This document shows, piece after piece, positions 1 to 12,455 of a stretch of 64,000 bases of DNA. The notes below the pieces were generated by a model. That model had not been told where the DNA came from. It was given only the letters and a program-made list of their open reading frames with translations, and ran no database searches. The translations under genes and the position numbers were made by a program. The DNA is from Dryas octopetala (lineage: Eukaryota > Streptophyta > Magnoliopsida > Rosales > Rosaceae). Location of the stretch: assembly GCA_963921425.1 (NCBI GenBank), contig OY992833.1, positions 15,293,738-15,357,737 on the forward strand, read 5' to 3'. How positions within the stretch are numbered: the first letter of the stretch is position 1; the number at the start of each line of letters is the position of its first letter.

Positions 1-30
1 GCCAACATTAACAAATCCTAGAAACTAACA

Positions 31-393
31 ATCTCCCCCTTTGGCTTTCCTTGACAAAACAATAACCCAATCACCTCACAAGACTCTCAACACACAGCCC
101 AACACTTGTTATAATGTACCTGCAAGAAGAAATACTTGCATAACACAAAGTATGATAGTATGCAGTTTAAACGCAGCAAGCAATGGAGATTAAAACAACC
201 AATACATTCTCCCCCTTTTTGTCATGGAAAGACAAAAGGTCATACATAAAGAAAATTCAGTTCAGAAGCACAGAAAAATGGAGAGATATGCAAGAAAAAT
301 ACATGCCGAAAGAGAAACATTCCATACAAGTCTAACTCCCCCTAAATTTTAACTCCTCTAAAGACAAACTCCCCCTAAAGACAAACTCCCCCT
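31..393 (-). other. Polypurine tract cluster before the 3' LTR
   Basis: Read on the minus strand, AGGGGGAG-type purine runs occur at about 383-393, 366-376, 333-343, 207-220 and 31-42. The last one abuts the 3' LTR start at 30 and is the likely primer for plus-strand synthesis. The two tracts at 366-393 sit in a short tandem repeat (gacaaactccccctaaa, plus strand). Repeated tracts upstream of the 3' LTR are a described Sirevirus feature. Confidence 0.8.
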
Positions 394-1510
394 AAATGCA
401 ACATCTCGATACCGGGCTTGCAGAATATAGACATGTAATATGAGGGACAGCTAGAGAAGAACCTAGGTATGTAGAAAAGTCTGAAATGCCCTTAATGAAC
501 AGTGATTCAAAGTGCAGAATGGCTCTGTGAAATTGCCTGTATTTGACGATTGGTAAACTAGTCAAAATGAACAAACTGCGTACTGGAGCATAAAACAAAA
601 AAAAGATAGAGGAATCCTTAGAAAATTGGAAGCAATGACACACAAGGAAAATCTATGAGTTAGATGTGCTTCATGGATTTTATTTTTGACAAAACAAATT
701 TGACAAAACAACAAACACACTTGAAAAGAATTTAACCACCAATGTCAACACTCTAATAGATATGGAAAATGAAGATTGCAAATTTTGAACAAGAAAATAA
801 GCATATTTGGGATATACGGAGGTCAATGCTAGCATTCAAGACTTGTTCAAGATGGAAAAACAATGTCAAAGACAACCAAAGAGGTTAAATAAGTTTCATC
901 CACAACAAAAGATTAGAATTTAACCACTCAAGAGAATTTCTAATTTGGTAACAAATCTTGAAAGCAAAGTTTTTCAACTCATGACAATGGCTTTGAGAAA
1001 ATTATTTTCATTTGTTTTGTTTAGGCACATCCCAAGTTAAGTGCAATGAATTGGTCCAATTTTGCGACTCTTTACCCTAGAACACCATAAAAACACCTTG
1101 TTTCTCCCTAGGGCCGTGACTTCTTTGGTCACACTTCTTTCCTTTTTTTTTGTTTTTGTATGGTGCACATTTGTTCAAATGAGGAAAATTTTAGCTAAAG
1201 ATGGGACACAAAGGAGAAATTATATTGAAAGGTTAAATTGCATCCTCAAACAAATTGTCATTGAAAAGCATTTAACAAGTTTGATTGATTATGACAAAGT
1301 GTTAAAAAAAAATCTCAAGTCTAACATTTGACAAGAAGGAGGGATTATGCTTATTGACATGACTCGTGTTATGCAAGAACCTTTTTGAATATCAAAGAGA
1401 GTGTGACACATAATGTTAAGACCTTTCAAGGTGGTTATTTTCTTCAAAAGAAAAACTACTTAACCAAATAAAAGAAACTTAAACAATGAAGCACATTTAA
1501 CTACAAAGAC

Positions 1511-4500
1511 TCATGCATGTGTACAAATGCCAATTGACTTCCGAAGACTAATGTGCTTTGGATTCTCTAGAGCTTTTGTAAAGATGTCTGCAAGTTGTTG
1601 TTCGGAAGGAACAAAAGTCAAGGTAAGAGTGCCACTCTCCACAAGATCTCGAATGAAATGATGTCTTATGTCAATATGCTTGGTTCTTGTATGTTGCACC
1701 GGGTTCTTGGAGATATCTATAGCACTCATGTTATCACAATAGATGAGAAAAGTTTTCTCATCAATCCCATAATCGGCTAACATTTGCCTCATCCAAATGA
1801 GTTGTGTACAACAACTCCCTGCTGCTATGTATTCAGCTTCAGCAGTCGACAAAGAGACAGAATTCTGTTTCTTGCTATGCCAAGACACTAAGTTATTCCC
1901 AACATAGAAAGCACCACCCGAGGTGCTCTTCAAGTCATCACTACACCCAGCCCAATCGGAGTCACTAAATCCAACCAATTTAGTGTTGGTATCATGGGTA
2001 TACCACAACCCATAGTCAAGAGTCCCACTTACATATTTGATGATTCTTTTGGTTGCAAATAAATGGGATTCTTTGGGATCACTTTGGAACCTAGCACACA
2101 CTCCTACCGCAAACGATATGTCCGGTCTACTAGCTGTGAGGTAGAGGAGACTTCCTATCATGCTTCTATACAAGGTTTGGTCCACTTGCTTACCATTTGG
2201 ATCCCTATGAAGTTTGGAGCTTTTACTCATTGGAGTAGTAGCCACTTTGGAAGACTCAAGCCCAAACTTTTTGACCAAGTTTCTAGCATACTTAGATTGG
2301 GAGATAAATATCCCACTATCTACTTGCTTGACTTGAAGCCCTAAAAAGAAATTCATTTCACCAACTAGACTCATTTCAAATTCACTAGACATTACATCAA
2401 TGAATCTCTTAACATGAAAATCTGAAGTAGAACCAAAAACAATATCATCCACATAAACTTGAGCAATCAAGACATCATTTTTCAACCTTTTTACAAATAG
2501 GGTCTTGTCAACCGACCCTCTTTGATACCCATTGGACAACAAGTGATGAGAGAGTCTCTCATACCAAGCTCTTGGAGCTTGCTTCAGCCCATACAAGGCT
2601 TTCCTCAATTTATAGACACCATCTCTCATGTGAGGATCCTCAAAACCTTTTGGTTGTTCTACAAAAACTTCCTCATTCAAGTATCCATTTAAAAACGCTG
2701 TTTTGACATCCATTTGATACAATTTGAACTTAAGATGACATGCAATGGCACAAAGCAACCTAACGGACTCAAGTCTAGCAACGGGTGCAAAAGTCTCATC
2801 AAAATCAATACCCTCTAGTTGAGAGTACCCTTGAGCAACAAGCCTTGCCTTGTTTCTAACTACATTCCCAAATTCATCGGATTTATTTTTGAATATCCAT
2901 TTGGTTCCAATGACATTTGTGTTGGTTGGTCTCTCTACAAGAGTCCACACTTGGTTTCTCTCAAATTGGTTCAATTCCTCATGCATTGCACTCACCCATT
3001 CCTCATGATTGAGTGCCTCTTTGACATTTTTAGGTTCAACAATGGAAACATAGCACACATGAGCAAGTTCATTGGCCATTTGTTTTCTAGTCCTAACTGG
3101 CTTGTCTAAAGAACCTAGAATTACATCTTCACCATGGTTACACCTCACCCATCTTGGTTTTTCAGATCTGTCACTCAGAGTTTTGTCATTTTGTTCGCTC
3201 TCTGACTTGTCAAACTCAACAATTTTTGAGTCATCAGTGGGTTCATCACTGTCTGACTTGGACTCTTCTTTAACCAAACTAACCTCTTTAGGATCAGATT
3301 GTGGGAACAATCCATCCTTATCTGCAGCCATTTCAATAGATGCATCATGATCATCTATTTTCACATTTATGGATTCCAACATAGAATTTGTTCGCAAATT
3401 GAAGACTCTAAATGCTCTACTGTTGGAAGAATAGCCTAAAAACAGACCCTCATCACTCTTGGAATCAAATTTTCCCAAATGTTCCCTATCCCTAAGGATG
3501 TAACATGCACTCCCAAACACTCTAAAGTGTGTAACCTTAGGTTTCCTACCCTTCCACAGTTCATAGGGAGTCTTTTTGGTTCCCGGCCTAAGATAGACTC
3601 TATTTATGATGTAACATGCCGTGTTTACCGCCTCAGCCCAGAAATGTTTAGCAAGATTTTTGCTATTCAACATCACTCTAGCCATCTCAATCAAAACCCT
3701 ATTCTTTCTCTCAACGATTCCATTTTGTTGGGGTGTTATTGGAGCTGAGAATTCATGTTTAATACCCATTTGACAACAAAACTCATCGAATTGAGAGTTT
3801 TCAAACTCAGTACCATGGTCTGATCTGATTCTGGACAGGGTTGACAGACTCGACATACCTTCACTTTTCTGCAGTTTCACAATCTTGACAAAATGATGAA
3901 ATGTCTCCGACTTGTCCTTAAGAAATGACACCCAAGTGTACCTAGAAAAATCATCTACCATGACTAGAATGTATTTCTTTCCACCTATTGACAAGGTTTG
4001 GACCGGACCAACTAAATCCAAGTGAATTAGTTCAAGTGTCCTAGAGGTGCCTATGTCTTTGACTCTTTTGTGTGGTTCTTTGGTTTGTTTCCCCATTTGA
4101 CATGGACCACAAACAAAAGTTTCGGGCTTTCCTATCTTTGGAAGACCTCTAACAACCTCATGCTTAGACAACTTGTAAAGGTCATGAACATTAATGTGAC
4201 CAAGTCTTTGATGCCAAAGAGAGCTAGTGTCATCAATAGCTCTATTGCAAGTATTCTCAATTTTTCCAACATTGCCATCAAACACATAGCAATCATCCCT
4301 AGACCTAGGGGCATTCAAGATCTCCCTTCCTTGGGAGTCAACAATTCTACATCCACTCTTGGACATACACACTTCACCACCCCATTCATCACAAAGTTGG
4401 CTAATACTAAGCAAATTAGAATTTAGCCCATCAACAAATCTCACATTTTTCAATTCGGGTATACCGGGTATGTGTACAACCCCCTTTCCACTCACATATG

Positions 4501-6562
4501 ACTTCTCTCCTCCTCCAAAAGTCACACTACCACCATCATAAGGAGCAAGAGAGGTAAAGACCTCCTTATCTCCCGTCATATGTTTGGAACACCCACTATC
4601 TAGGTACCAAATGTTCCTCTTAGTGGCTGAAAAAGCATTCAAGGTTACTAGACATTTAGTGGAGCTCTTCACAACCCATCTTTGATATGGACATGGCTTA
4701 TTTTTGGGAAGTGGGGTGACAAGTAAGGCAATTTTGGTTACCTCCTTGAGTAGATTGTTCACTTGCTCTTGTAGAGAAACATTTCTCTTTGGTTCACTTG
4801 ATTTCTTTCCTCTAAGTTTGTTGCAATTTGGTCTAATGTGACCCTTGACATGACAATGATGACAAACCGGGACAAACTTTGTTTTTCTAAGTGAAGTAGA
4901 ACAATCAATTTGTGTGACACTTGATGTGGCTTGACTTGACTTAGAATGAGATGCATTTTGACCAATGTCAATGAAACCTAGACCCTTTTTAACACTATGA
5001 TCAGATTCTGACTTGACAAAAATGGTCTTTGTGTTGGATACACTAGGACTATTTTCACTAAAACCCAAACCGGTTTTATCACCATGATGCTTTCCAATCC
5101 TAAGCATCCTATCCACCTTTTCAGCCCCAATGGTGAGCTCAACAATGCTCTCATTTGCTTCATGAACTTCTTTTTCAAGCTTTTCATTCAAAGATTTAAA
5201 GTAGATGTTGCTCTCCTTGAGCACTTTGACTTGACTCTCAAAATTTTGTTTCAAGATAGCCACACTTTCTAATTCACTCTCTAATGACTCAATCTTCTCA
5301 CACAATTTCAATTTAGCATTCTTTAGTTTCTGATTTTCTTCCTTTATGCTAAGAGTTTCGGTGAAAAGTAAGTCATACTTATCACAAAGTGCAGTGTAAG
5401 ACTCATCATCAGGAACAGATTCTGAGTCAGACCCACCATCTACTTGGTCAATCTCCTTGATTGATGCAACAAATGCAACTTCATCTCCCTCAACATCGGA
5501 AGAAGACTCACAATCATTTGAGTCATCACTCTCACTATCACTCCAAGTGATTTTCATGGCTTTATTCTTACTTGAAGAATGATTCTTTCTATTGTTTGCA
5601 CATTCAATTGCTATGTGACCTATTCCACCACAAGTGTAACATTTCACATCTCTCTTGGTTGTTCTTCCCTCTTTAAAGTTAGGCTTCCTCTCTTGTTTTC
5701 TCTCAAATGAATTCTCTCCTTGAGGTTTGAATTTGAACTCCTTAAAGTTGTTACCACTAGTTCTAGCTTCTCTCCCTTTATTTCTAAGAATTCGTCTAAA
5801 TCTTTTGACAAAAAGGGCAACCTCATCATCGGACATGGATGATTTTTCACTCAAGTTTTCACTCATCTCTTTGACACTTTGCAAAGCAATATCTTTTGAC
5901 TTCTTGCTATCCCTTTCATCCATTTCAAGTTCCATCTCAAAGGTTTTAAGCTTTCCTACCAATTTACCAATTTTGAGTTCATCCAAATTTTGGACTTCTT
6001 GTATTGCATGCTTCTTAGATTGAAATCTCTTAGGTAGAGATCTAAGAACCTTTTGGACAATGGTAGACTCCTCATAAGGTTTACCTAGGGACATGGCTTC
6101 ATTTGTGAGGGCTTCCAACCTTTCATAGAACTCGGAAAATGACTCGGACTCTTTCATCCTAATTTCTTCAAATTTGGCATGTACCATTTGAAGCTTAAGT
6201 GACCTAACTTGTTTGTCCCCCTCATGAACAACCCTAAGTTTGTTCCAAGCTTGCCTAGCCGTGACACAATGTTGTATGTGTGCAAATTGTGAGGAAGACA
6301 GTGCAGTGACAATAGCATTTCTAGCCTTCTTGTTGGAGCTAGAGGCCGTGACTTCGGCAAAAGACCATTCGGACCTAGGCTTAGGAGTTTCAATCCCATC
6401 AACAATCCGTGTGGGAGGAATCCACTCAACATTGAGATACTCATATGCCAACTCATCATAGGCATCAAGAAAAATTTCAAATTTTTCTCTCCAAGCAGCG
6501 TAGTTGCTGCCATCAAAAAATGGAGGAGAGTTGCAAGATCCTGCAACGCGATCTCTTTCCAT
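1511..6562 (-). CDS. Copia gag-pol polyprotein, 1683 residues, uninterrupted
   Basis: This frame encodes every protein needed for retrotransposition as one polyprotein. Domains in order: a gag domain (about 10-230); a CCHC zinc knuckle (C308, C311, H316, C321); an acidic, coiled-coil-prone stretch (about 340-490); a second CCHC knuckle (C567, C570, H575, C580); aspartic protease DSG (655-657); an integrase HHCC zinc finger (H784, H789, C818, C821); the integrase core triad D849, D915, E951, with the 35-residue D-E spacing; reverse transcriptase with D1285 and YVDD (1370-1373); and RNase H with D1536, E1575 or E1577, and D1610. All catalytic positions are present and there is no stop or frameshift. 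The RT region with VDDIVFGST and FFLGLQVKQ is typical of the Sirevirus/SIRE clade. The start lies 75 bp inside the LTR edge, just after the primer-binding site. Transcription would start in the 5' LTR. A fused gag-pol frame is common in plant Copia elements. Confidence 0.95.
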   Translation of the reverse strand: MERDRVAGSCNSPPFFDGSNYAAWREKFEIFLDAYDELAYEYLNVEWIPPTRIVDGIETPKPRSEWSFAEVTASSSNKKARNAIVTALSSSQFAHIQHCVTARQAWNKLRVVHEGDKQVRSLKLQMVHAKFEEIRMKESESFSEFYERLEALTNEAMSLGKPYEESTIVQKVLRSLPKRFQSKKHAIQEVQNLDELKIGKLVGKLKTFEMELEMDERDSKKSKDIALQSVKEMSENLSEKSSMSDDEVALFVKRFRRILRNKGREARTSGNNFKEFKFKPQGENSFERKQERKPNFKEGRTTKRDVKCYTCGGIGHIAIECANNRKNHSSSKNKAMKITWSDSESDDSNDCESSSDVEGDEVAFVASIKEIDQVDGGSDSESVPDDESYTALCDKYDLLFTETLSIKEENQKLKNAKLKLCEKIESLESELESVAILKQNFESQVKVLKESNIYFKSLNEKLEKEVHEANESIVELTIGAEKVDRMLRIGKHHGDKTGLGFSENSPSVSNTKTIFVKSESDHSVKKGLGFIDIGQNASHSKSSQATSSVTQIDCSTSLRKTKFVPVCHHCHVKGHIRPNCNKLRGKKSSEPKRNVSLQEQVNNLLKEVTKIALLVTPLPKNKPCPYQRWVVKSSTKCLVTLNAFSATKRNIWYLDSGCSKHMTGDKEVFTSLAPYDGGSVTFGGGEKSYVSGKGVVHIPGIPELKNVRFVDGLNSNLLSISQLCDEWGGEVCMSKSGCRIVDSQGREILNAPRSRDDCYVFDGNVGKIENTCNRAIDDTSSLWHQRLGHINVHDLYKLSKHEVVRGLPKIGKPETFVCGPCQMGKQTKEPHKRVKDIGTSRTLELIHLDLVGPVQTLSIGGKKYILVMVDDFSRYTWVSFLKDKSETFHHFVKIVKLQKSEGMSSLSTLSRIRSDHGTEFENSQFDEFCCQMGIKHEFSAPITPQQNGIVERKNRVLIEMARVMLNSKNLAKHFWAEAVNTACYIINRVYLRPGTKKTPYELWKGRKPKVTHFRVFGSACYILRDREHLGKFDSKSDEGLFLGYSSNSRAFRVFNLRTNSMLESINVKIDDHDASIEMAADKDGLFPQSDPKEVSLVKEESKSDSDEPTDDSKIVEFDKSESEQNDKTLSDRSEKPRWVRCNHGEDVILGSLDKPVRTRKQMANELAHVCYVSIVEPKNVKEALNHEEWVSAMHEELNQFERNQVWTLVERPTNTNVIGTKWIFKNKSDEFGNVVRNKARLVAQGYSQLEGIDFDETFAPVARLESVRLLCAIACHLKFKLYQMDVKTAFLNGYLNEEVFVEQPKGFEDPHMRDGVYKLRKALYGLKQAPRAWYERLSHHLLSNGYQRGSVDKTLFVKRLKNDVLIAQVYVDDIVFGSTSDFHVKRFIDVMSSEFEMSLVGEMNFFLGLQVKQVDSGIFISQSKYARNLVKKFGLESSKVATTPMSKSSKLHRDPNGKQVDQTLYRSMIGSLLYLTASRPDISFAVGVCARFQSDPKESHLFATKRIIKYVSGTLDYGLWYTHDTNTKLVGFSDSDWAGCSDDLKSTSGGAFYVGNNLVSWHSKKQNSVSLSTAEAEYIAAGSCCTQLIWMRQMLADYGIDEKTFLIYCDNMSAIDISKNPVQHTRTKHIDIRHHFIRDLVESGTLTLTFVPSEQQLADIFTKALENPKHISLRKSIGICTHA

Positions 6563-6622
6563 CTAGACACACCTAGAAAACAAACAACACCCTAGGATCT
6601 CTCTATTTGCTTTTAGAGTAGC

Positions 6623-6634
6623 GCTCTGATACCA
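6623..6634 (-). other. Primer-binding site of the Sirevirus element
   Basis: The minus strand reads TGGTATCAGAGC two bases after the LTR end. This is the usual plant primer-binding site complementary to the 3' end of initiator tRNA-Met. The same motif, with one change, follows the second LTR near 61243-61254, and it is also found in the TRIM element at 22772-23136. Confidence 0.9.
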
Positions 6635-6636
6635 AT

Positions 6637-8291
6637 TGAAAGTTTAATTTAGGTGATCTATTCACTCAATTAACTTGATTAATTTCACTTTCAGTGATCG
6701 GACCCCAATTTTTGGTTTATGTGATCACTCACGAACTAGTCAACCAAACACAACTCTGACGGTCCAGTAACAAAATGTGAAACTCCACATTGACTTTGAA
6801 AAACCAAAAATCACTTCAGTAAAAACAACACAAATCAAACACACCAAGGATCAAGTGACATCCTATACACTCAGAGGACCCATCACAATAGGCATCCCAG
6901 TGTTATCCACAACTACAGTGGTGTGTGATTATCTAAACAGTTATATAAAGCATATATCAATTTTATGCAAATAGCTCCAGTACAGATTTGTGTTTAAAAG
7001 ATGAGTGAGTCAGTAATCAAAACAACACAAATAGGGAAGACAGAAACACACAAAATGTTCACCCAGAAAAACCACAAAGGGTAAAAACTGGGGGTCTATC
7101 CAGCTGACCAGGCAATCCACTAAATCAGAAGTTCAATACAAAAGAGGGTACTCAGCACACAAGCTCAATCACTAAGTCCTAGACTAAGTGGCAGCTATCT
7201 TACCCATTTTGTGCAACTTCCATACGCAAGGCAGATGGTCATTCATGAAGAAGGCAGCTCCACTCCAAGCTCATCAACCCATGGCACCAATCCGCACCAA
7301 GCTCAGTGGTTTCATCAATGCATGAACATGATATGCAAATATAGGATTCACAAACAAAGATTAATCTTCTCAAGCTATCGGCATGAAAAGATCAATATTG
7401 AATCCTTCAACTTAAATCTAAAATGAATGTGTTTGAAGTATGTATGAAGACATTTAAGCACTCAAACCCATATAGAATTTCAGATTTAACAAAAACAATT
7501 TCAGAAAATCTCTAAGTGATTTTTCAAGAATTAAAAATCATTTTCTGAAAATTTATGAAGATGAGCACCTCACATGGAAAATACCCAGCAGTGAAAACCC
7601 AAGAATTCACGCTCTGAAATTGCTCATCGACGTACACACCAGATCTGGACAGCCAGCCCACTTAACCCCATACACACCCACGCAAGAGGCATGTTCGCCC
7701 ATGCCACGTGGAAGCCAATCAATGGCTGTCCACAAGAGACGGATTAAGGGCATATTCCCTTTGTCCTAGAGGGGTATCCTAGTATTTACTAAGGATAGAA
7801 ATAAGCAGCTGTCAAAAGGAATTTTGCATTTAAAAATCAGAATGTAGAAGATGATGAATAGTGTGTGTGCGTGAATGGGAAAGAGGAAATCAGATCTGAA
7901 TGCTACAGTGGAGAAAACAAGTCTTGTGCAATGCACATGCATGTCTAATACTAAATAGAATATGGGCTTTCAAAGAATTGGGCTTAAAAAGCAAAACCCG
8001 AAATGACCCACTGTAGCAACTGTAATTTAAGTAACAGTCAGTAACAGTCACTGTACGTGAAAAACAGTGTTCATTATGATCAGTGAATGACTAGTCAAAT
8101 AGACAGAAATCTGTTAATTTCATGAAATGAATGAAGTGCAGTATACCTTGTGACTTGTTCATTCATGACTTCTTCAAAGCAGCAGGTCTTGTCCTAAATC
8201 TAGCCTAGAGCTTGTGAGTGAATAAATACAAATTAATACAATTGTTTTGACAAGGAAAATAGCCAACATTAACAAATCCTAGAAACTAACA
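6637..8291 (-). repeat. 5' LTR of the Sirevirus element (1655 bp)
   Basis: On the minus strand the LTR begins TGTTAGTTTC and ends AAACTTTCA, giving the usual TG...CA ends. Its inner edge directly abuts the primer-binding site at 6623-6634. The outer 30 bp recur exactly at 1-30 as the start of the 3' LTR. A length of about 1.65 kb is long for Copia elements but normal for Sireviruses. The promoter and transcription start for the gag-pol frame should be here; no TATA box was assigned with confidence. A diverged copy of the same LTR lies at 61256-63808. Confidence 0.92.
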
Positions 8292-8703
8292 CATTTGGAC
8301 TCAACATGACCAATCTTGTGTGTCCTCACTAACAATATGCAAACAAAGACAATATAAAGGTTTACTGAGTTGTAGAGCAAACCTATTATACTTTTCTTAT
8401 TATTCATCATGAAAAACAACTAGAATCAATTCTGGGTAGGTTCTATTAAAGATTTGTTAAGAAGTTGGATTACTGCAAATCTAAGAAAAATGAGTACAAA
8501 GACCATAAAAAATATGTAACTCTCCAATATACAACTAATTGCCTAATGTGGAAACCAACGGACAGAGAGTCAACATTATTTACTATAACCCAATTGGCAC
8601 AACTCAAAAGGGGAGTTTTACTCATCAAACAGTAGGCAACATAATTTTTCAATATTCTTAAATTTTCAATAGCAAAATCCCAAGAAAAGACAATAAAACT
8701 TAC

Positions 8704-9770
8704 ATGCATTGTGTGTGTCTTTCCACTACTTGTCACACCATAAGCAAAAACAACCTGCATTGTTGGTAAGTAAGCCATAAGAAATGAAAATTAAAAAAGA
8801 GAATTGAATATAATTACTCATAGTTTTTCAACTAAAACTAATAGACTTCAGGAGGAAAGTGTGGCCTTAACACTGCTAATGGTGGATTCCTTTGCTTTTG
8901 CAAAGACCAGCCCTATACAACCGTATGTGATTCAACAACTTCAACTACAAACAATACATCAAGAGGAGGTATGTATATATGTCCCTTGTCATTCTCAAAC
9001 AAATTATAGATCCTTAACTTGAACATGTTAGAAATTTTTATGCCCATTTAATTGCAGACTTGGTGGCTCCACACTTTTTATCACATCCTAGCTACCTAGG
9101 TCTTGGACTCTTTGGTTTTGATAGATTAATTGGTTGCAAACACTGTTTATCACATCCTAGCCGCCTAAGCAAAATCAAAACGTTTCTAATAATGCAAAAT
9201 GAATTCTTTCTTTGGAATATGTTAATTTAGAAGAGCAGTATAGCCTACTATTAAACCTTCCATGAGTACGTGTTTAGCCATGACCTTATGCACCTCTTGT
9301 GGATTCGTATGGAGTCCAATGACTTTATCTGCAACAACCAAACCTTCCACAAATCCAACAATTTTCTAAACCCTGTAATTCTAAGTAAATGCAAATCAAC
9401 TTCCAACACATTAAGCATCCATTTTCTTTTGCGCATCCATAAATTAGCTTCACATATTCAAAATAATAAAAAATAATCATTAGAAAAATACCAAATGCAT
9501 AGGCTGTGTAGCTGAGTGTACTCATTTCTCATCTTATCACCGTTTGCGTACAAAGTGATCTGGTCGGAGCCGTCGGACTGGGTGGCTTCGATTTGCCGCC
9601 GTGGGGCGTCATCGGCGTGAGGGAAAGGTACCAGAGGGACCAGCTCGACGAGAGGAATGAGTTTTGGGTGGTGGGAAGTCGCGAAGCCGCTGGAGCATAG
9701 AGATCGCCGGCAAAGGGCTCGGCTCTGCCCCAGCTCGGGTCGCCGCAATCCTTGCATTTCTGGAAAATCA
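8704..9770 (-). pseudogene. Kinesin-7-like motor domain relic, 5' exons only
   Basis: Three minus-strand blocks match the beginning of a kinesin motor domain of the plant kinesin-7 type. The block ending at 9492 encodes LYANGDKMRNEY and then, in another frame, TAYAF, followed by a GT donor. The 9249-9328 block (after ttgcag) encodes a sequence like DKVIGLHTNPQEVHKV up to MEG. The 8704-8754 block, between a CAG acceptor and a GTAAGT donor, encodes VFAYGVTSSGKTHTM, the nucleotide-binding P-loop. Exon borders fall where family genes have them. A frameshift between NEY and TAYAF, no clear start codon in frame, and replacement of the usual VNG by LI indicate decay. Downstream exons are absent up to 8292, where the Sirevirus begins; they may lie beyond the left edge. 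The upstream limit is approximate. Confidence 0.7.
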
Positions 9771-10011
9771 AAACAGATGGGCAGAGAGAGGAGGGAGAGG
9801 CGAGAATTTCGGCGGTGGTCTTGCCTCCATCAGCCGCCGGACGACAGCGATATGGCCGGTCAAAGCATGGCGAGAGAGAGAAGAGAGTGAGGTCGGGGAG
9901 AGAGAGAAATGAGAGGCGGGGGTAAAAAAAAATTTGGTGGGAACGTGTTTTATAAATTATAACAAAGAGGCTTTAGTTTTTTTTTTTGTCGTTCTATGTA
10001 AAAGGAATAAA

Positions 10012-10146
10012 ACTTGCCTGCACCCCCTGTTTCACCAGCTGGCATCCCTCTCTCTCTATCTCTCTCCTCTCTCTCTCTCTCTTTCTCTCTCTGTTTTTTT
10101 TCTCTCTTGTGACACCACCTGTCCCCCTAACACGGGGGCAGGCAAG
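10012..10146. repeat. Small inverted-repeat element, CT-rich core
   Basis: Ends CTTGCCTGCACCCCCTGT and, inverted, CTTGCCTGCCCCCGTGT form imperfect terminal inverted repeats of about 17 bp around a CT-rich microsatellite. An 11-bp direct repeat ATGTAAAAGGA lies just outside on both sides (about 9996 and 10155), not quite abutting the inverted ends. It could be a short non-autonomous transposon. Class not assigned. Confidence 0.45.
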
Positions 10147-10188
10147 TTCTTCTCATGTAAAAGGACACATTTGATAACATTTGTGTTT

Positions 10189-10492
10189 CACTACAAACAC
10201 AAATAATACACTTGTGTCGATATCAACCATGACTTTAACACAATTATTTGTGCCTATTTTAAAAAGTTTGCAGATGTTTGTTGCCACGTGAAGGATGGTC
10301 AATTTGGACATAACCATAGACACGGAAATCATGTCCTATATAATAGGACACATATAAAAAAAACACAATCACATGTGCCTTATATAATAAAACACAAATA
10401 TATTTATATTTGTGCCCTTATTGTCTCAACATGTCACAAATCTGTATTTGTGCCTTCTTTGTATGTGCCTCATGCCCCTTTTTCTTGTAGTG
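10189..10492. mobile_element. Possible CACTA-type non-autonomous element
   Basis: The left end reads CACTACAAAC and the right end reads TTCTTGTAGTG, the inverted CACTA terminus common in plants. Between them, short subterminal motifs (tttgtgcc and its complement cacaaat) recur in both orientations, as expected for CACTA elements. The flanking 3-bp target duplication does not match, so the left boundary is uncertain. Confidence 0.45.
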
Positions 10493-11188
10493 GGAATACA
10501 TACTTATTTTGTTGATGATTTTGGATGGCTGTGTTCTTTTCGTTTTCTTAAGTTTTAAGGTTTGTTTAATAGTATAATGACAAACATCTCAACATTATTT
10601 GTAGACTCTTTGATGTAATAAATAAGTTAGTCTAAGTGGTGAAAGAATATGGAGAAATATGTTAGAATTATAATAGATAAGGTTCTATTCCTTCTAATGT
10701 AACAAAATGAAATTCAATGATTGTAATTTAAAGTTTAGCTCAAGAGGTAAGGACATACGGCTGATAGATATTGAAAATTTACTACATTTTGTCAAACAAA
10801 GTAACAATCTAAACGATTAGAGATGGTTTACATTCGGTTGTGGTATCCCCATCTAATAAAATCATAATATTTATGTTTTTATACCTCATCATATAAAATT
10901 TTCTTCAATTTTAAAAAATGTTTTGTCTTTTGGGATGTCAGGTCATCCCTTATTCATATTACATGAAAGTTTTTCTCAAACTTATGTATTGCCCATCCAA
11001 CCTATCAATATTTGGTAGCCCACATCGTATCTAGAGCAAGAAAGACAAAGAGAGAACCTGAGACCTTAATTTGCCATTTGAAGGAAACTGCATGTTATCT
11101 GTATTATAGTTTATGGTCCTTCAAATTTTGAACTGTGCCAATATTATGAAAAGTATATTAGTTTCTTATTATGTCCTTGTTAACCAAC

Positions 11189-11825
11189 TAGGGCTTAGTT
11201 TGGTATTGTTATGAGAAAAAATTATTGTTAAGTAAAACAGTTGTGAAGTAAAGTCAGTTGTAAAGTAAAGCAGTTGAGTGTTTGGTAAACTATGTTTTCA
11301 AAAATACTATGAGGGCAAAAAGTAGTATTTAGGTGTTTCGTAAATTTTAATGTAAAACTAATGTGGCTGTTTATAATTATTAAAATAGATATGATGCTGA
11401 AAGTGATTTTGATTTATTTATTTGGTAAAAAACAAGCTTTTTACTTTTTAATAAATTTTGGTCTACAAATTTATATTAACTTTAAAATGGCTAAAAACAA
11501 AATAATTAAATAAGTATGCATATTATTTTGTAGGTATATTATAATTTTAATGGTACAAATAAAATACCATAATTAATAATAAATATAAAATTAATGATAT
11601 ATTGGGCAACTAAAATTTTTAATTAATGGGCCTAACAATTTTCATTCACTGCAGTTTTGAAAAATAGGTTGATAGCTGCTTTTCAAAATTGTAGTGAGTG
11701 ACCTAGAATAGTAAAGCACTACAGTTTTTGGTTTTTTTACCAAACACCAAAATTGTTGTGAGTGACCTAGAATTGTCATCCACAACAGATTTTAAGTGTC
11801 CAACAACAATCTCAAACGAGCCCTA
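11189..11825. mobile_element. hAT-like MITE (637 bp)
   Basis: Terminal inverted repeats TAGGGCTTAGTTTGG and, at the right end inverted, TAGGGCTCGTTTGAG. This GGGC(T/C)-GTTTGG style is typical of plant hAT-related MITEs. A second internal copy of the right end (accaaacaccaaaattgttg) precedes the terminus. No coding sequence. An exact 8-bp target duplication could not be recognised, so superfamily assignment is tentative. Confidence 0.55.
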
Positions 11826-12092
11826 GGCCGAAACAACTCTTGGTCAAATTACACTAGCAAGGACAAACAAAAAACAACTAGATTTGTTCTTGTGTGATCA
11901 TGATTTCCTTATAATTTATTTTTTAACTAGTAATAATATCTAGAGAGAATTTGCAATATGTTTTTACTTTATCCCTTATCAACAGAAAATTAGAGTTTAG
12001 TCCTTATTACATTTCTTCTTGGACCGAAACTTTATAAGTTTATATTTTTTCTAAATGATCGAAATTCTTTGACCACTGTCACGTCAAAGAAT

Positions 12093-12455
12093 TATGTCAT
12101 CATTTTTTTATTTTTTGAGGGTATAGGGTACAGATTCACTTCATAATCTCCTAGGGTGTTGAATGAAGTTGAGCATGTTAGGGTTTAGGGCTCCCAGATT
12201 TAAAACCTAACATAAATTTGACAAACCAATACTGAGAGCTCGAGGAAGAAGCAAAAATGCGCTACCGAACACTCGACAATGGCTGCCAAGCCTTCGACAC
12301 CTGGTATGCACGAAAAAAAAAAATAAAACAAAACTAATGGACTAATATTATGTAACGTAAAATGGTTACAATATTATTTGACTTTAGTTAGAATTCTAAT
12401 GGTCATAAAACTTTAGTGTAAATTTAAAGGACCTAAATGGAAGTCTCTATATTAT
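12093..12455 (+). repeat. Dispersed repeat family, copy 1
   Basis: This stretch (tttttgagggtatagggta..., then ccgaacactcgac..., then acctggtatgcacg...) resembles 20395-20612 on the same strand and 59848-60310 on the opposite strand. Shared landmarks are an AATGGCTGCC-like segment, a (C)CTGGTATG segment, and a run like ATATTATGTAACRTRRAATGGTTACAATATTATT. No coding potential was seen. Probably a non-autonomous transposon of unknown class. Confidence 0.6.

Larger units (their letters stand above)
1..8291 (-). mobile_element. Sirevirus-lineage Ty1/Copia LTR retrotransposon, nearly complete
   Basis: Order on the minus strand: 5' LTR (8291-6637), primer-binding site, leader, one gag-pol frame (6562-1511), a 1.5-kb non-coding stretch, polypurine tracts, then the first 30 bp of the 3' LTR (30-1) before the window ends. 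The 30 bp at 1-30 match 8262-8291, which proves the two LTR ends belong together. The primer-binding site follows the LTR (complement of GCTCTGATACCA, 6623-6634) and fits initiator tRNA-Met. Several purine tracts (ctccccct on the plus strand near 33, 209, 336, 369 and 386) upstream of the 3' LTR are a known Sirevirus hallmark, as are the long LTR and the RT sequence. The region 31-1510 holds no long minus-strand frame, so no env-like gene is seen. The right flank begins CATTT, the expected 5-bp target duplication; its partner lies outside the window. Confidence 0.95.

Noticed and set aside
31..1510. Env-like gene downstream of pol, as in some Sireviruses
   Set aside because: No minus-strand frame longer than about 83 codons and no transmembrane pattern in this stretch.
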